DNA from: Syntrophomonadaceae bacterium
GTDB taxonomy: Bacteria > Bacillota_D > Dethiobacteria > DTU022
Assembly (NCBI GenBank): GCA_003562605.1
Contig: PWUG01000032.1
Coordinates: 1-53,929 of the forward strand
Direction: 5' to 3'
Length of the DNA stretch: 53,929 nucleotides
Shown: positions 16,375-26,518 of the stretch, one piece after another
Position numbering within the stretch: the stretch's first letter is position 1
Layout: every line of letters begins with the position of its first letter
The notes under the pieces: model-generated
The model's input: the letters and a program-made list of their open reading frames with translations, nothing else
Told to the model about the DNA's origin: nothing
Databases searched by the model: none
Translations under genes and position numbers: made by a program

Positions 16375-17724
16375 TCACGACTTTTCCATTCTAATTTCAT
16401 GCCAACGTAGTCCAACAATAGCCGCTATTGTCAGCATATAAGCTGGTTCCTCTAGTTGAGAAAAGATCAATCCAGTTGCAAACACACTGAGGAGCAAAAT
16501 TTTGGAAATATCATCGAGCGCAATGTAGCGCCAAACGACATAGGCCAAGAAGAAATATGCTAGTATGCCTAGAATTCCAATGTCACCCCAGATTCCAGCC
16601 CACCCAAACAGGGGAGAAAACATACTAGATTGGTTGCCTAGCCAGCTATCCCCAGCTGCTCGCCACACAGCTCCACTGGCTTCGTGGCGGGTCGCGCCTA
16701 AAGGATTCAGTAAAGAGGCGTATTCTCCCAACATCCACCCACCTAGCCGACCGACGGTATGGCCTGGTCCTAAACCCACAAACCAATTCAAAAATGAGTC
16801 GTAGTACTGAGGCACAATTCGAAAAGCCGCTGTCTTCAGCAGGGTAGCTTCTCCCTCTGGGCCATACAATTCAGGGCGCATCCAAACAGTAAATGCATGG
16901 AGCGCTGGAATATTATACATGCCCCAGTAAAAGGCACCACCAAATACTATTATGCTAACCAGGTACTTGATTAGCTGAACAATATCCTTAAGTTTCATAA
17001 CGACTAACAGTACCCATCCCGCTACTAAGGCTGGAAGTACCTGCTTGCCATCAGCAATAATCATTTGCCAGGCTGCTAAAAGCATAATAGTTATCCGAAA
17101 CCAGAGCGGCACATCTTTAGCGGTAAAAAGGTAGTAAACCCCAAAAGATAGTGAAACTGACGTGCCGACGACATGACCAGCTCCGGACAGAAAGAAAACT
17201 CCTTGGATATTATCCTCTGGCTCCATTCCGAAGTCATACTTGTGGAGCTGTAGCACATATTGCTGGAACATTGCCAGGAAAATATGAAACAGACAAAACC
17301 GCCGAATCCATCTTTGGAAAAGTAGAAATCTGGGAACAGAAAGCGGCAAAGCAGTCAAGATAATCAAAAAAATGAATGGCTCTCCCAAAAGCAAATAAGA
17401 TAAGACAGCATTCACCAGCCCTGCCTGATTTAGCAGAGTGCTGGCTAGGATGACTGTGAGTAGGAGGAGGCATCCAAAGAGTAGCAACTGGATAATTAGA
17501 ACTTGCTGCCGTTCCCTGATGCGGCATTTCTGGAGTACGATAAATAGAGCTGCTGGAACAATAGCAAAGTGGGCAAAGTTAATCGCAGAAGGCGCTCCTA
17601 GTGAATCCAGCACCCGTGGAAAGAAAACGCTAGCAAAGGCCAATAATGCAACTAATGAGCTTCTCAGGAAAAACTCTGGCTTTCGCTGCACATGAGATAG
17701 CGGTCGAATGGCGGTTAATAGCAT
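16375..17724 (-). CDS. O-antigen polymerase/ligase-like membrane protein
   Basis: 449 residues with roughly 10-12 hydrophobic segments and a large loop around residues 270-345 facing out of the membrane. This is the Wzy/WaaL (O-antigen ligase superfamily) layout, which joins polysaccharide repeat units or transfers glycan to an acceptor. Sequence in this class is poorly conserved, so the call rests on topology and neighbours. Its start overlaps the preceding glycosyltransferase's stop by 10 bases, which indicates one transcript. Confidence 0.68.
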   Translation of the reverse strand: MLLTAIRPLSHVQRKPEFFLRSSLVALLAFASVFFPRVLDSLGAPSAINFAHFAIVPAALFIVLQKCRIRERQQVLIIQLLLFGCLLLLTVILASTLLNQAGLVNAVLSYLLLGEPFIFLIILTALPLSVPRFLLFQRWIRRFCLFHIFLAMFQQYVLQLHKYDFGMEPEDNIQGVFFLSGAGHVVGTSVSLSFGVYYLFTAKDVPLWFRITIMLLAAWQMIIADGKQVLPALVAGWVLLVVMKLKDIVQLIKYLVSIIVFGGAFYWGMYNIPALHAFTVWMRPELYGPEGEATLLKTAAFRIVPQYYDSFLNWFVGLGPGHTVGRLGGWMLGEYASLLNPLGATRHEASGAVWRAAGDSWLGNQSSMFSPLFGWAGIWGDIGILGILAYFFLAYVVWRYIALDDISKILLLSVFATGLIFSQLEEPAYMLTIAAIVGLRWHEIRMEKS

Positions 17725-18884
17725 GGTGCAGATGCGAGGTGGTAGATCTCCATTAAGCGCTGATGATTCTTGGAAGCTGTGTAATTTTCCTCAAAATTGG
17801 ATCGAGTCGTTTGCCGCATTATACGTACTTTTTCGGGGTTATCGAGGAACCATTCCACCTGCTTTACCAGATCTTTGGAATTACCGGGTTCAAAGTGAAG
17901 CCCTGTTTGCATAGGCTGGACTAACTCCGTGATTGCCCCAATTTTGGCCCCAATCACAGGGGTGCCTTTGGCAAAAGCTTCGATCGCAACTCGGCCAAAG
18001 GTTTCATACCATTCCGAGGAAAAAATCAAAAAGGATGCCTCTCCCATCAACGTATAGATTTCGGCCATCGAGCGGCGGCCTAACCATTCGACACCAGGGG
18101 TCTCCTGGACCGCCGCTTGTACTAACGGAGCTAGGGGACCGTCACCAGCAATTTTGAGGGGAATTTTGTGGCCCAGGGTTTTCCAGGCGGACAGGATGGT
18201 CTGCAACCCTTTCTCCGGAGATAGTCGCCCGACAAATAAACCATAGCCCCCCTGGCCAGAGCCCGGGGTAGGGGCCGGATGTAGAAAATTGGTTTTGAAT
18301 TGTAGCTTGTCTTTTGGGATCCCACCTTCAATAAATTTTTGCAGAGCGAAATAGCTATAGGCAATGAAAACGTCGACCGCATTAGTCCAGGTGCCCTTCA
18401 AATCATGAAATTTCACCATTGAGGCGACAGCGGCACTAGCAACCCGGTTACCTCGATAGCAGCCATGGATTATGCCTGGTAGGGGCAGAGGCTTTCCTAT
18501 GCAGTCTTCACATACTTTGCCATCTCGAAAAAATAGACCATTAGGGCACAACAATCGATAGTTGTGTAAAGTCTGAATAACTGGTATGCCTTCATCTTTT
18601 GCGGCATAATAGGCCGCTGGAGAAATCAAAGGAAATGTGTTGTGAAAGTGGGCTATCTGTGGACGTTTCTCTTGAATAAAGGTTCGTATTTTTTTGTAGG
18701 TACCTTTGTTCCAAATAGTTGATTTTGCCAGAGTAATTGTCCCCATCGATTCAACTTGATCATTGTGGATAGTATATCGATATACCTCATGACCATAGGA
18801 CTCTAACAAATCAGCTTCTGTTGAAAAGATAGTGTCTTCGCCGCCCAGCTGCTGGTAATAATTGTGGACTACTAATATTCGCAT
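17715..18884 (-). CDS. Glycosyltransferase family 4
   Basis: 389 residues with a GT-B fold. The N-terminal acceptor domain starts MRILVVHNYY and has GGEDTIF, followed by an unusual Cys-containing insert (LCPNGLFF...CEDCIG). The donor domain has VGRLSPEKGLQTI and an E-x7-E motif in YETFGRVAIEAFA. It retains the sugar-nucleotide-binding acidic pair, so it should be active. The donor cannot be read from sequence. It overlaps the polymerase gene downstream. Confidence 0.82.
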   Translation of the reverse strand: MRILVVHNYYQQLGGEDTIFSTEADLLESYGHEVYRYTIHNDQVESMGTITLAKSTIWNKGTYKKIRTFIQEKRPQIAHFHNTFPLISPAAYYAAKDEGIPVIQTLHNYRLLCPNGLFFRDGKVCEDCIGKPLPLPGIIHGCYRGNRVASAAVASMVKFHDLKGTWTNAVDVFIAYSYFALQKFIEGGIPKDKLQFKTNFLHPAPTPGSGQGGYGLFVGRLSPEKGLQTILSAWKTLGHKIPLKIAGDGPLAPLVQAAVQETPGVEWLGRRSMAEIYTLMGEASFLIFSSEWYETFGRVAIEAFAKGTPVIGAKIGAITELVQPMQTGLHFEPGNSKDLVKQVEWFLDNPEKVRIMRQTTRSNFEENYTASKNHQRLMEIYHLASAPCY

Positions 18885-18930
18885 AATGAAAATATGGTTA
18901 CTATTATATAAATAAATATAGCTGAAAGAT

Positions 18931-20190
18931 TCAGTTGCCCAAAGAAAGCGCTGCGTTGCTCGTCTCGGACTGCCTTAGAATCTTTTCATATAAATCGGCA
19001 ATTTCTTGGCCTTTTGCCTGCCAGTTATACTGCTCCTGAACCAGTCTTCGTCCGGAGAGACCCATATGCAGACGCAGATCTGGATCAGCGGCCAGCTGCT
19101 TCATTGCTGTAGCCAATCCTTCAACGGCCTGATCAGGGTGATGAGCTGGAATTTTAATTCCAACATCAGCAGTAATCTGAACCCCTGGGCCGCCCAAGTC
19201 CAAACATAGCACCGGACGTCCTGCGGCCATACCTTCTAAACACACCCATCCGCCCGAGTCATGTAAACTTGGATGCACCAGTACATGGCATTCTGCCAGC
19301 CGTTCAAGGGTTTGGCTGCGGGGAAGATTGCCGAAGAACTTGACGCGATCGCCTACTCCCAGATCCTGGGCCAGCTGCCGGAAGTTCTGCATCTCTGGCC
19401 CATCTCCTAAAATCCAGTACTCGGCATCGGGCAAATTGGCTGCCGCAAAGGCTCGGATTCCCAGATAAAAGCCTTTCCAGTGGAGTAGCCTGCCCATACT
19501 GATGAAGTGGAGTTTTGTGTCGTCTGGCATTGGGCACCGTCCTAGCCGCTCAATCTCCTCGGTGGGAAGGCTGGTTTCGGGCACAATCTCAGCTTGTTTA
19601 GCGCCCAATAATCGAACGCGCTTAGCGGTATCTTCGGTGGTTACCCGTACAACTCGACTGCGCTGTGCGGTAATGCGGGTGAATGGATCGAGTTCACCAA
19701 CCCGGTGGGCGAGTAGCCGTAAGATTTCATATACCCTGGCGCGCCCACTAAAATCTTTCCAGAAAGGGACTGGGGCCATTTCTCCGCCTCCTACGGTGCC
19801 CCACACAAATGGGATCGGCAGAAGGGAGATAAAGCTGGGGGTCGAATAGCGAACGAAGGTAACGTGGTGGGCAACATCAAACCCGATGCGCTGGTGGAGT
19901 TTTCGCGCAACAAAGTAAGCCTGTACCTGCCACAGGTAATAGTGCAGAACAAAGGCGATGGAGCCGAGTTTCCAAAAACCGCCAACGACTGGCAGGGTGA
20001 AATAGACAAAGTGCAAGTTGGGATTGGGGTTCTGGGCTAAAAATGCCTCTATGGCAGGGCGGCCATCATCTGGGCGGGTTAGCACCCAGACCTCGTGGTA
20101 CTTTGATAGTTCCCATGCGATATTCCAGCCAACCCCCGGCTCAGAACCACGCCCTGCTTCACAGGCATAAGCCGATAGTAGAACTTTCAT
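18931..20190 (-). CDS. Glycosyltransferase family 4
   Basis: 419 residues. The N-terminus has ACEAGRGSEPGVGWN, typical of a GT4 subgroup in cyanobacterial exopolysaccharide loci. The donor domain has a PSLHDSGGWVCLEGMA segment, in which Asp replaces the first Glu of the usual E-x7-E pair while the second Glu is kept. Lengths are normal. Its ATG overlaps the upstream gene's stop in ATGA, showing translational coupling. Confidence 0.8.
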   Translation of the reverse strand: MKVLLSAYACEAGRGSEPGVGWNIAWELSKYHEVWVLTRPDDGRPAIEAFLAQNPNPNLHFVYFTLPVVGGFWKLGSIAFVLHYYLWQVQAYFVARKLHQRIGFDVAHHVTFVRYSTPSFISLLPIPFVWGTVGGGEMAPVPFWKDFSGRARVYEILRLLAHRVGELDPFTRITAQRSRVVRVTTEDTAKRVRLLGAKQAEIVPETSLPTEEIERLGRCPMPDDTKLHFISMGRLLHWKGFYLGIRAFAAANLPDAEYWILGDGPEMQNFRQLAQDLGVGDRVKFFGNLPRSQTLERLAECHVLVHPSLHDSGGWVCLEGMAAGRPVLCLDLGGPGVQITADVGIKIPAHHPDQAVEGLATAMKQLAADPDLRLHMGLSGRRLVQEQYNWQAKGQEIADLYEKILRQSETSNAALSLGN

Positions 20191-21386
20191 GATGACTTAC
20201 TCTCTTTAATCGCAATGGACGAATGGGTTTCACACGTACCAGAAGCGAGATGGTCTAAAAACTGGAGCCACTGAAGGGCTATATTTTTGGGACGAAAGAC
20301 CTGGCAATGCTGTTTGGCTACGCTGACCAACTGTGCCCCCTGACTCGCATTGGTGAGAAGATTCACCATTGCCCCCGTCAATGCTTCCAGATTTTCCGGT
20401 GGCACGAGAATCCCAAACCGCCCGTTGCCCAGTACGTTTTTTGGTCCACCCCCCAATGCATCGGTTGCAACGACGGGAACGCCGCACATCATCGCTTCCA
20501 CCAGCACCAGGCCAAAGGGTTCCTCTTCAGAGGACAACACAAACATATCTGCCGCCGCAATATGGCACCACGGATTGGGCGTAAATCCAGGCAAGCTAAC
20601 GGATTCAGTCAGGTTTAGCTCCTGAATAAGTTGCTCTAACTTGCTCCGTTCTGGCCCCTCACCCAAAATTATCAACTGGGCATCAACGGTTTTTCGCACC
20701 TCTGCAAAGGCCCGCAGGAGCAAGGGAAAGTTTTTTTGTTGAGCTAGCCTGGCAACGCTGACGATCACAGGTTTGTGCTTCTGTTTCAGCCAGGGATGTT
20801 CAGGTTCTGCCTGACTAAACTGGGCGATCGCATCCTGATTGACCGGATTAGGGGTGGCGATCGCCCGCGTCCGGGGCATTTTCACCCCAATGGTTGTCAA
20901 TAAGTCCTCTAACACCACATCACTATTGGCATGGAGGCCACTAGCAAACGGATAGAGGAACCGTACCAGAGGAGGCTGAAGCTTTGCCTTCCAATCATCC
21001 TTATGTTCCACAAAAACTTTGTAGCTCAGGGTGGAGTGCTCGCTGACAATGAGCTGCGTTTTGCCTCGCCCCGACAACAACCATCCCACAATGGCTGGCA
21101 GATTAATAAAGGTAGAAACCGAAATCAGAAAATCCGGTTGAATCTCGCGAAGGCGACAGGCCAGAGCAAACGGCATCCAGCGAGATCGCCCCGCCCCCAG
21201 GGGCACCAGAGTGACTCCCTCCGGGATCTGTACGTGGCTGCCCGGACCATTGGTCACGTAGAACAGGTAGAGGTTCCGCACCCCCGCGTCCCATAGCCCC
21301 TGGGTCAGAGCCGCAGTATAGTTGGCCAGAGACCCCCCTTGCAGGCCCCAGGTCAAAATCGCGATGGACGGTGACGATGGTTTCAT
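20187..21386 (-). CDS. Glycosyltransferase family 4
   Basis: 399 residues from ATG 21386, which overlaps the upstream stop in ATGA and has GGAAGG eight bases ahead; the frame is open to 21434 but that extension is unneeded. GT-B features: LTWGLQGGSLANY near the N-terminus, SVARLAQQKNFPLL at the start of the donor domain, and an intact E-x7-E in EPFGLVLVEAMM. A standard retaining sugar transferase with unknown donor and acceptor. Several HIP1 sites occur inside. Confidence 0.82.
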   Translation of the reverse strand: MKPSSPSIAILTWGLQGGSLANYTAALTQGLWDAGVRNLYLFYVTNGPGSHVQIPEGVTLVPLGAGRSRWMPFALACRLREIQPDFLISVSTFINLPAIVGWLLSGRGKTQLIVSEHSTLSYKVFVEHKDDWKAKLQPPLVRFLYPFASGLHANSDVVLEDLLTTIGVKMPRTRAIATPNPVNQDAIAQFSQAEPEHPWLKQKHKPVIVSVARLAQQKNFPLLLRAFAEVRKTVDAQLIILGEGPERSKLEQLIQELNLTESVSLPGFTPNPWCHIAAADMFVLSSEEEPFGLVLVEAMMCGVPVVATDALGGGPKNVLGNGRFGILVPPENLEALTGAMVNLLTNASQGAQLVSVAKQHCQVFRPKNIALQWLQFLDHLASGTCETHSSIAIKESKSS

Positions 21387-22591
21387 AGGGCACCTTCCCT
21401 CTGAGCGGGTTGTTCCTCGGAATGGGAGGGGCAACCGCCCACAAAACGAGTCACCTGGGCCAAAAATTGAGCCGCCTTCTTAGGGGTATAGTCAGCCATC
21501 ACTTGCTTTGACTGCTCTCCCATGCGGTTCGCCAAATCAGGCTGCACAATGAACTTGCTCATGATATCAGCCAGGGCTGGAGCGTCGTCAGGGGCAAAGA
21601 CATAACCATTGCGACCGTTTTCAATCAGCTCAGATGTGCCAGCTCCCGTTGAGCAGAGAACGGGCTTTCCAAATAGCATGGCTTCCAACACAACCACTCC
21701 CCAGGTGTCTTCGAGGGTGGGGAGTAAAAAGACATCAGCCCGGTGGAAATATGAACTAATCTGGTCATAGTCTACACGACCTACCCAGGTCACACAATCC
21801 TCTAATTGGTGAGCTGCGGTATAGCTTTCTAGCTCTGCCCGTTGTTCCCCATCCCCCACAATCAAAACCGTGTAATCCTCGTAACCTGAATTCTTGAGCA
21901 GAACACAGGCTTCCAGCAGCAGGCGCAACCCTTTCCTGGCCATGATTCGCCCTACAAATAAAAAAGTTGGCTTTTGCATCGGTACAGCCATGGGTTCAGC
22001 CACGGATTCAGGGTTATCACCGCTGGTTAACAAACTCAGGGCTGATGGTACCTCATAGGGAAAAGCAAATGCCTTGTCTGGGGCAAGATGCAAAACATCG
22101 GTCAGGTACGCTCGCCCCGATTGGCTATTACTGATGGCAGCGTCTGCCACCTGTACCATCAGCCGTCTGAATAACAGCCGCGCCTTCGAGTTGGTAAAGT
22201 CCACTCCAGGAGAGCTCCCTTCATAGGCAATCACCACCTTCCAGCGCCAGAGCAGCTTGAGAAGCAGTGCTAACAACGTCCATATCCCAAACGAATTAGT
22301 GAAGATGATATGAGGACGAAAGCGCATCAGCGGCCAGATAACCGCAGGAGAAATATAGGTAAAGGTGGATCCATAGCCAGCTTGATTAGAAGTTACTTCT
22401 AAAACCTTGCGTTGTCCAACAATTTTCACCTCTAAAGCATTCTCATATCCTTTTGCATATCCTGGCCATAAGGCTGTAAAAACTTTAGTATTAGGAAACT
22501 CCCGAGCCAATTCACTAATTGCTGGTTGCCAGTAGAACCAGGCAACTGGTAACAACCACGCAATTCTTAACTGATTAGTTTTATTAGTCAT
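21383..22591 (-). CDS. Glycosyltransferase family 4
   Basis: 402 residues. The donor domain has FVGRIMARKGLRLL and E-x7-E in EDTWGVVVLEAML, so the nucleotide-sugar site appears intact. The N-terminal domain begins with IAWLLPVAWFYWQPA, fitting an acceptor domain close to the membrane. It heads a tightly coupled run of overlapping glycosyltransferase genes to its left. Confidence 0.8.
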   Translation of the reverse strand: MTNKTNQLRIAWLLPVAWFYWQPAISELAREFPNTKVFTALWPGYAKGYENALEVKIVGQRKVLEVTSNQAGYGSTFTYISPAVIWPLMRFRPHIIFTNSFGIWTLLALLLKLLWRWKVVIAYEGSSPGVDFTNSKARLLFRRLMVQVADAAISNSQSGRAYLTDVLHLAPDKAFAFPYEVPSALSLLTSGDNPESVAEPMAVPMQKPTFLFVGRIMARKGLRLLLEACVLLKNSGYEDYTVLIVGDGEQRAELESYTAAHQLEDCVTWVGRVDYDQISSYFHRADVFLLPTLEDTWGVVVLEAMLFGKPVLCSTGAGTSELIENGRNGYVFAPDDAPALADIMSKFIVQPDLANRMGEQSKQVMADYTPKKAAQFLAQVTRFVGGCPSHSEEQPAQREGAL

Positions 22592-22694
22592 ATATAAATA
22601 AATCTCTAATTAGAGAAGAATATCTTAATTCATTCGCAGTTACATCAATGTACTTTTGATTAAGCTGAAAAAGTGGTTAAACTAAAACCTGAGA

Positions 22695-23954
22695 CTAATT
22701 GCTTAGGCATTGGAATATCAGCTTAGAGAAATGATCATGAGAGTAATTCTTGGCAAACGATTTTGCTTTCTCGGAACAGAGAGTACCGCATTGTTTGTTG
22801 ACAAATGCTTGTACTCCTTTAGCGATTTGCTTCGGGTCGGTAGCATTGAGTGTAATTCCTAACTGATGTTGCCTAACAGTTGCCCCCATCAAGCCATAAT
22901 CTGAACTGATTACAGGTTTCCCTGTACTCGCAGCCCAAATTGAGATTCCACTCATCCCAACATGGCGCTGATAAGTCGCCAGTACTACGTCAGACAGATG
23001 GAAATATAGAGGCACCTCTGCATCTGGAACAAAATCGTAGTGACGGATGATTTGAATCGAATACCGTTTGCATAAACTATCTACCTGGTGATTTATCTGC
23101 TCTCGGTTATTGTCATCCGCCTCACCAACCAGAAACAGACATATATTCTGAATTACGTCTTCAGGCAATAAAGAAATCGATTCTAATACCTTGTAGATAC
23201 CTTTCCGGGCCGTCAGAGCACCAAACATCAGAAAAACTTGGCGATTGGGATCGATACCAAATTGTTGTCTAAGTTGGCTGAGCTGAACATCTAAATCGTT
23301 AGGAGGCGAATCAAGCCGAACAGGATCAGGGAGGTGATGAACTGATGTCCATTTTGGAACATTGTCAATATATTTAATAACAAAGGAATCCAGGCTCAGC
23401 AGACTTCGAAACTTGCAATTATGCAAAACCCGATCGAGCAGAAGGCGTTCCCAGATTTGTTGAATTTGTTCGCGAGGGGAAGGTTGTGTACTAGTTAGCT
23501 GAGGGTAGTGAAAAGTTGGCCGGAAATATATTCCAGATATTGCGCAGGGAGGACTAAAGCCGAGTGCAAGGGGAAGTTGATAGGTATCTAAATACATTAA
23601 TAAGGCGTGATCAGCCTGAAGAGCTTTGGCATATTTACAAAATAAAAACCATTCTTGAAAGTTTCGCCAGTTTCGCTTTAAGCTAGTGTCTCTAGGTAGC
23701 AAAGCGACTTCTTCATTCGGAGTGATGGGAATGAATTTGGTGTTGTGAGCTAAATTACTTTCTGCATAATAGACGACATCGCAGTGCACGGTTAGAAACT
23801 TTGGGGATACTAGAATGGAAAGCTTTCCATCCATCTGATGTTGTTCCCAGTATTCAAGCAAATACTGAATATAGCTTGGGTGGTGCCCATAAATAGAAAG
23901 ATCAAACAGCATCAAATGGCAATTGTGCGTGAGCTGCTCCTGAATGAGATTCAT
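22695..23954 (-). CDS. Divergent glycosyltransferase (GT-B, GT4-like)
   Basis: 419 residues. The N-terminus has FDLSIYGHHPSYIQYL, a GHH pattern seen in some bacterial transferases. MFGALTARKGIYKVL marks the donor domain and TGKPVISSDYGLMG the conserved loop near its end. The usual E-x7-E pair is not present: the aligned region reads HVGMSGISIWAAS. It may be an unusual family or a weakly active member. It has its own 103-base upstream spacer to the next gene in the run. Confidence 0.68.
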   Translation of the reverse strand: MNLIQEQLTHNCHLMLFDLSIYGHHPSYIQYLLEYWEQHQMDGKLSILVSPKFLTVHCDVVYYAESNLAHNTKFIPITPNEEVALLPRDTSLKRNWRNFQEWFLFCKYAKALQADHALLMYLDTYQLPLALGFSPPCAISGIYFRPTFHYPQLTSTQPSPREQIQQIWERLLLDRVLHNCKFRSLLSLDSFVIKYIDNVPKWTSVHHLPDPVRLDSPPNDLDVQLSQLRQQFGIDPNRQVFLMFGALTARKGIYKVLESISLLPEDVIQNICLFLVGEADDNNREQINHQVDSLCKRYSIQIIRHYDFVPDAEVPLYFHLSDVVLATYQRHVGMSGISIWAASTGKPVISSDYGLMGATVRQHQLGITLNATDPKQIAKGVQAFVNKQCGTLCSEKAKSFAKNYSHDHFSKLIFQCLSN

Positions 23955-24176
23955 GATAAGAAATACTAGCTTAGGAAAACAATTTTGATGTGATTAATTA
24001 ACAAACAAGCCAGCTATACAGTTCGCAGTTATTGCCTATTAAATCATGCCTCAGCAATTGTATGTAGTACTGTCAAAAACACAGACAAAATCTTTTGAGA
24101 AATTTTAAATAAAATTCATATATTTTTTCGAGATATTCATATACTTACCATATGAATGGTAAAGTTTGAGATTTAC

Positions 24177-25433
24177 TTAACCTCCTTTTTGCGAAGAAAG
24201 GATTTCTTCATACAAAGCAATATATCGTTTAGCCTGAAGTTCCAAGCTAAACGCCTGAACAGCCTTTTCTCGGGAATTATAACTGAGCTTTTGATAGAGA
24301 TCGCTATCCTCTAGAATCCAGGCAATGCCCCTAGCTAGATCTTGATATTCAAAAGGGCGGGCCAGATAGCCCGTGTATTGGTGATCGACAATATCTTTCA
24401 GCCCGGTAGCCGCAAAGGCCACCACCGGAGTGCCGCAGGCCAGGGCTTCCGAGGCCGTCTGGCCAAAGGACTCTTGCCTGGATGGAACCACTAAAACGTC
24501 GGCCGATGAATAGACAAGTGCCAGAGATAAATCATCCTGAAACCGCCCAAGGGAATGAATCTTAAAACCAAGATCAGCTATATCATCTGGTAGTGAGTAG
24601 CCAAAAACCACGAGTTCGACCTTGTCTTGCCACCCTGATTGGCTGAGGGTTTGCAGAGCAGAAACTAACAGGGAGAATCCTTTGTTGGGATCATGAACAC
24701 TGCCTGACCCAAAATGAATCAGTTGCTTATCCAGAGGCAAATTTAACAGCGATCTGGCAAATTTTTGATCGATCGGTTTGTATTTAATCACATCCAGCCC
24801 GTGGGGAATCACTTCCACACGAAAATTCTGAAACAAAGAGCTAGAACTGGCACATTGGGCCAACCATGTGCTGGGGGCAACTAGGGTCAGGTTTAAATCC
24901 TTCCAGGCCCGGGCTTTGCGTTGCCAGATCCAGCGGGAGAGATCCCAGTCCTGCTGACTATGAAGTTGAGGACAGGCACCACAGGACTGTTGATAACGGA
25001 GACAACCTTGAGTGGTGTGGCATCCGCCGGTCAGAGGCCACATATCATGTAATGTCCAAACTAAAGGCTTATTAAACCTGACAGGTGTCTCAATTCGTAA
25101 ATATCCATTGCAGACCCAGTGGAGATGAACAATATCCGGATTAATTTTTCTAACCTGGTTAGCGATCGCATCGGGAAACCACTGGGGGGAAAATAGGACG
25201 CGATCTCGTGACTGATACAGTGTTAAAGGTAATCCATTGGCGCGTGGCCCAAGTTGAGTAAGAGCAGAACGCTCACGAATAACTGTGTTGTCCGCACTAA
25301 ATCTCGCTCGTACTAGTAAATAAGAGTTAGGTCCACTATTTTGTAAACCTTGGTGTAAGCGATAGGCAGCCCTAGCTGCGCCACCTTCAGTATCAGAAGT
25401 ACTTAAATGCAAAATATTTATAGCTGTATTCAT
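24177..25433 (-). CDS. Glycosyltransferase family 4 with Cys-rich insert
   Basis: 418 residues. GGAARAAYRLH near the N-terminus and HDMWPLTGGCH followed by a cluster of Cys (QGCLRYQQSCGACPQL) place it in a GT4 subgroup with a possible structural zinc site. E-x7-E is intact in ESFGQTASEALA. The same HDxWxxTGGC pattern occurs in colanic-acid-type transferases. Upstream and downstream spacers exceed 200 bases, so it may be separately expressed. Confidence 0.82.
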   Translation of the reverse strand: MNTAINILHLSTSDTEGGAARAAYRLHQGLQNSGPNSYLLVRARFSADNTVIRERSALTQLGPRANGLPLTLYQSRDRVLFSPQWFPDAIANQVRKINPDIVHLHWVCNGYLRIETPVRFNKPLVWTLHDMWPLTGGCHTTQGCLRYQQSCGACPQLHSQQDWDLSRWIWQRKARAWKDLNLTLVAPSTWLAQCASSSSLFQNFRVEVIPHGLDVIKYKPIDQKFARSLLNLPLDKQLIHFGSGSVHDPNKGFSLLVSALQTLSQSGWQDKVELVVFGYSLPDDIADLGFKIHSLGRFQDDLSLALVYSSADVLVVPSRQESFGQTASEALACGTPVVAFAATGLKDIVDHQYTGYLARPFEYQDLARGIAWILEDSDLYQKLSYNSREKAVQAFSLELQAKRYIALYEEILSSQKGG

Positions 25434-25642
25434 AATCCACTCATAGCTGGCACTGGACTGTCATGGAAGGATGAATGCCTTATAGACTTGCTAAGTAAGC
25501 GTTTTGAACTCTTATAGCTGAACCAGCTAAAATCTTTGACTACCAAGGGTTTTGCTAAGCAATACTCTCTTTAGAAACTGGTGACAAAGAACAAGTAATA
25601 CAAATCAGTCAAACCGCACAAATAAAACTTATTAGCATAGTA

Positions 25643-26461
25643 TTACAACTTAATTTGCTGCAGTAACCGATCAGCTGATTGATGGACTGCAACATAGTTA
25701 CCCATTCTGAAATGTTCATCACGAAGCATGTCGTACTGCTTAAACTCCACACCCGTCGGATATAGTCTACCAATCCTATAACCATATGGCACAAGTAGAT
25801 TATAGACATCTCCTAACGTTACTCTTGGTGGAATGAAAGTTAATCCATATTCAAACTGAACTAATGTGATTTTGCTCGCTTTAAGTAGTTCGCTGAAACC
25901 CTTTAAAACTGATAGCTCATGTCCTTCTACGTCAATTTTCATAAAATCAATTTCGACAATATTCCTCTCTTTGCAATATTGATCGCCAGACATGACTTGA
26001 CATGTGACAGTCATAGTCTCTAATTTCCACGGCAATGGCTGAATACTACTACCCGAATCTTGATTTGGAAAATAAGTAATCTGAATTTCCTTTTTTGAGT
26101 CTGAGAGTCCAATATTATTCAAAACAAGCTCTTTATAAGAGCTGATTCTCTCAGAAAGAACGCCAAATGTTTGAGGAACAATTTCAAAACAATGACAGAC
26201 TGAATTTGGCAAAGTATATTTAAGCAGTACAGCCCAATCACCATGATGAGAACCAATGTCAAATACAATTATATCTTTATCTTTGAAGAACTCTTTGCTA
26301 AGCCGAATGAGATTTAGTTCGCCATCCTTGCGAGGATCAAAAGCATCTTCATTCATATAGCCTGCCAAATAATTTCTTGCGATTTTCTCTCCGAGACCAA
26401 ATATCTTAAGATTACGATTTTGTCTAATCACATTTCTGAATAACTCAGCCAAAGCCGTCAT
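25643..26461 (-). CDS. FkbM family methyltransferase
   Basis: 272 residues. FDIGSHHGDWA is motif I of the SAM-binding fold, and FMKIDVEGHELSVLKGF is the FkbM family hallmark. Family members O-methylate sugars or small molecules and are frequent in polysaccharide loci. It lies 57 bases downstream of the deacetylase gene and upstream of the glycosyltransferases. A role in methylating a sugar of the exopolysaccharide is likely but not proven. Confidence 0.83.
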   Translation of the reverse strand: MTALAELFRNVIRQNRNLKIFGLGEKIARNYLAGYMNEDAFDPRKDGELNLIRLSKEFFKDKDIIVFDIGSHHGDWAVLLKYTLPNSVCHCFEIVPQTFGVLSERISSYKELVLNNIGLSDSKKEIQITYFPNQDSGSSIQPLPWKLETMTVTCQVMSGDQYCKERNIVEIDFMKIDVEGHELSVLKGFSELLKASKITLVQFEYGLTFIPPRVTLGDVYNLLVPYGYRIGRLYPTGVEFKQYDMLRDEHFRMGNYVAVHQSADRLLQQIKL

Positions 26462-26518
26462 AACCCTCTATCCTCTAGTTTGCTGATGCTAACAATTCAA
26501 CGTTTCGGTGCTGAGACT

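Noticed and set aside
21103..21444. 113-codon minus-strand frame over a glycosyltransferase start
   Set aside because: Same strand, different frame from a gene with complete GT-B motifs.
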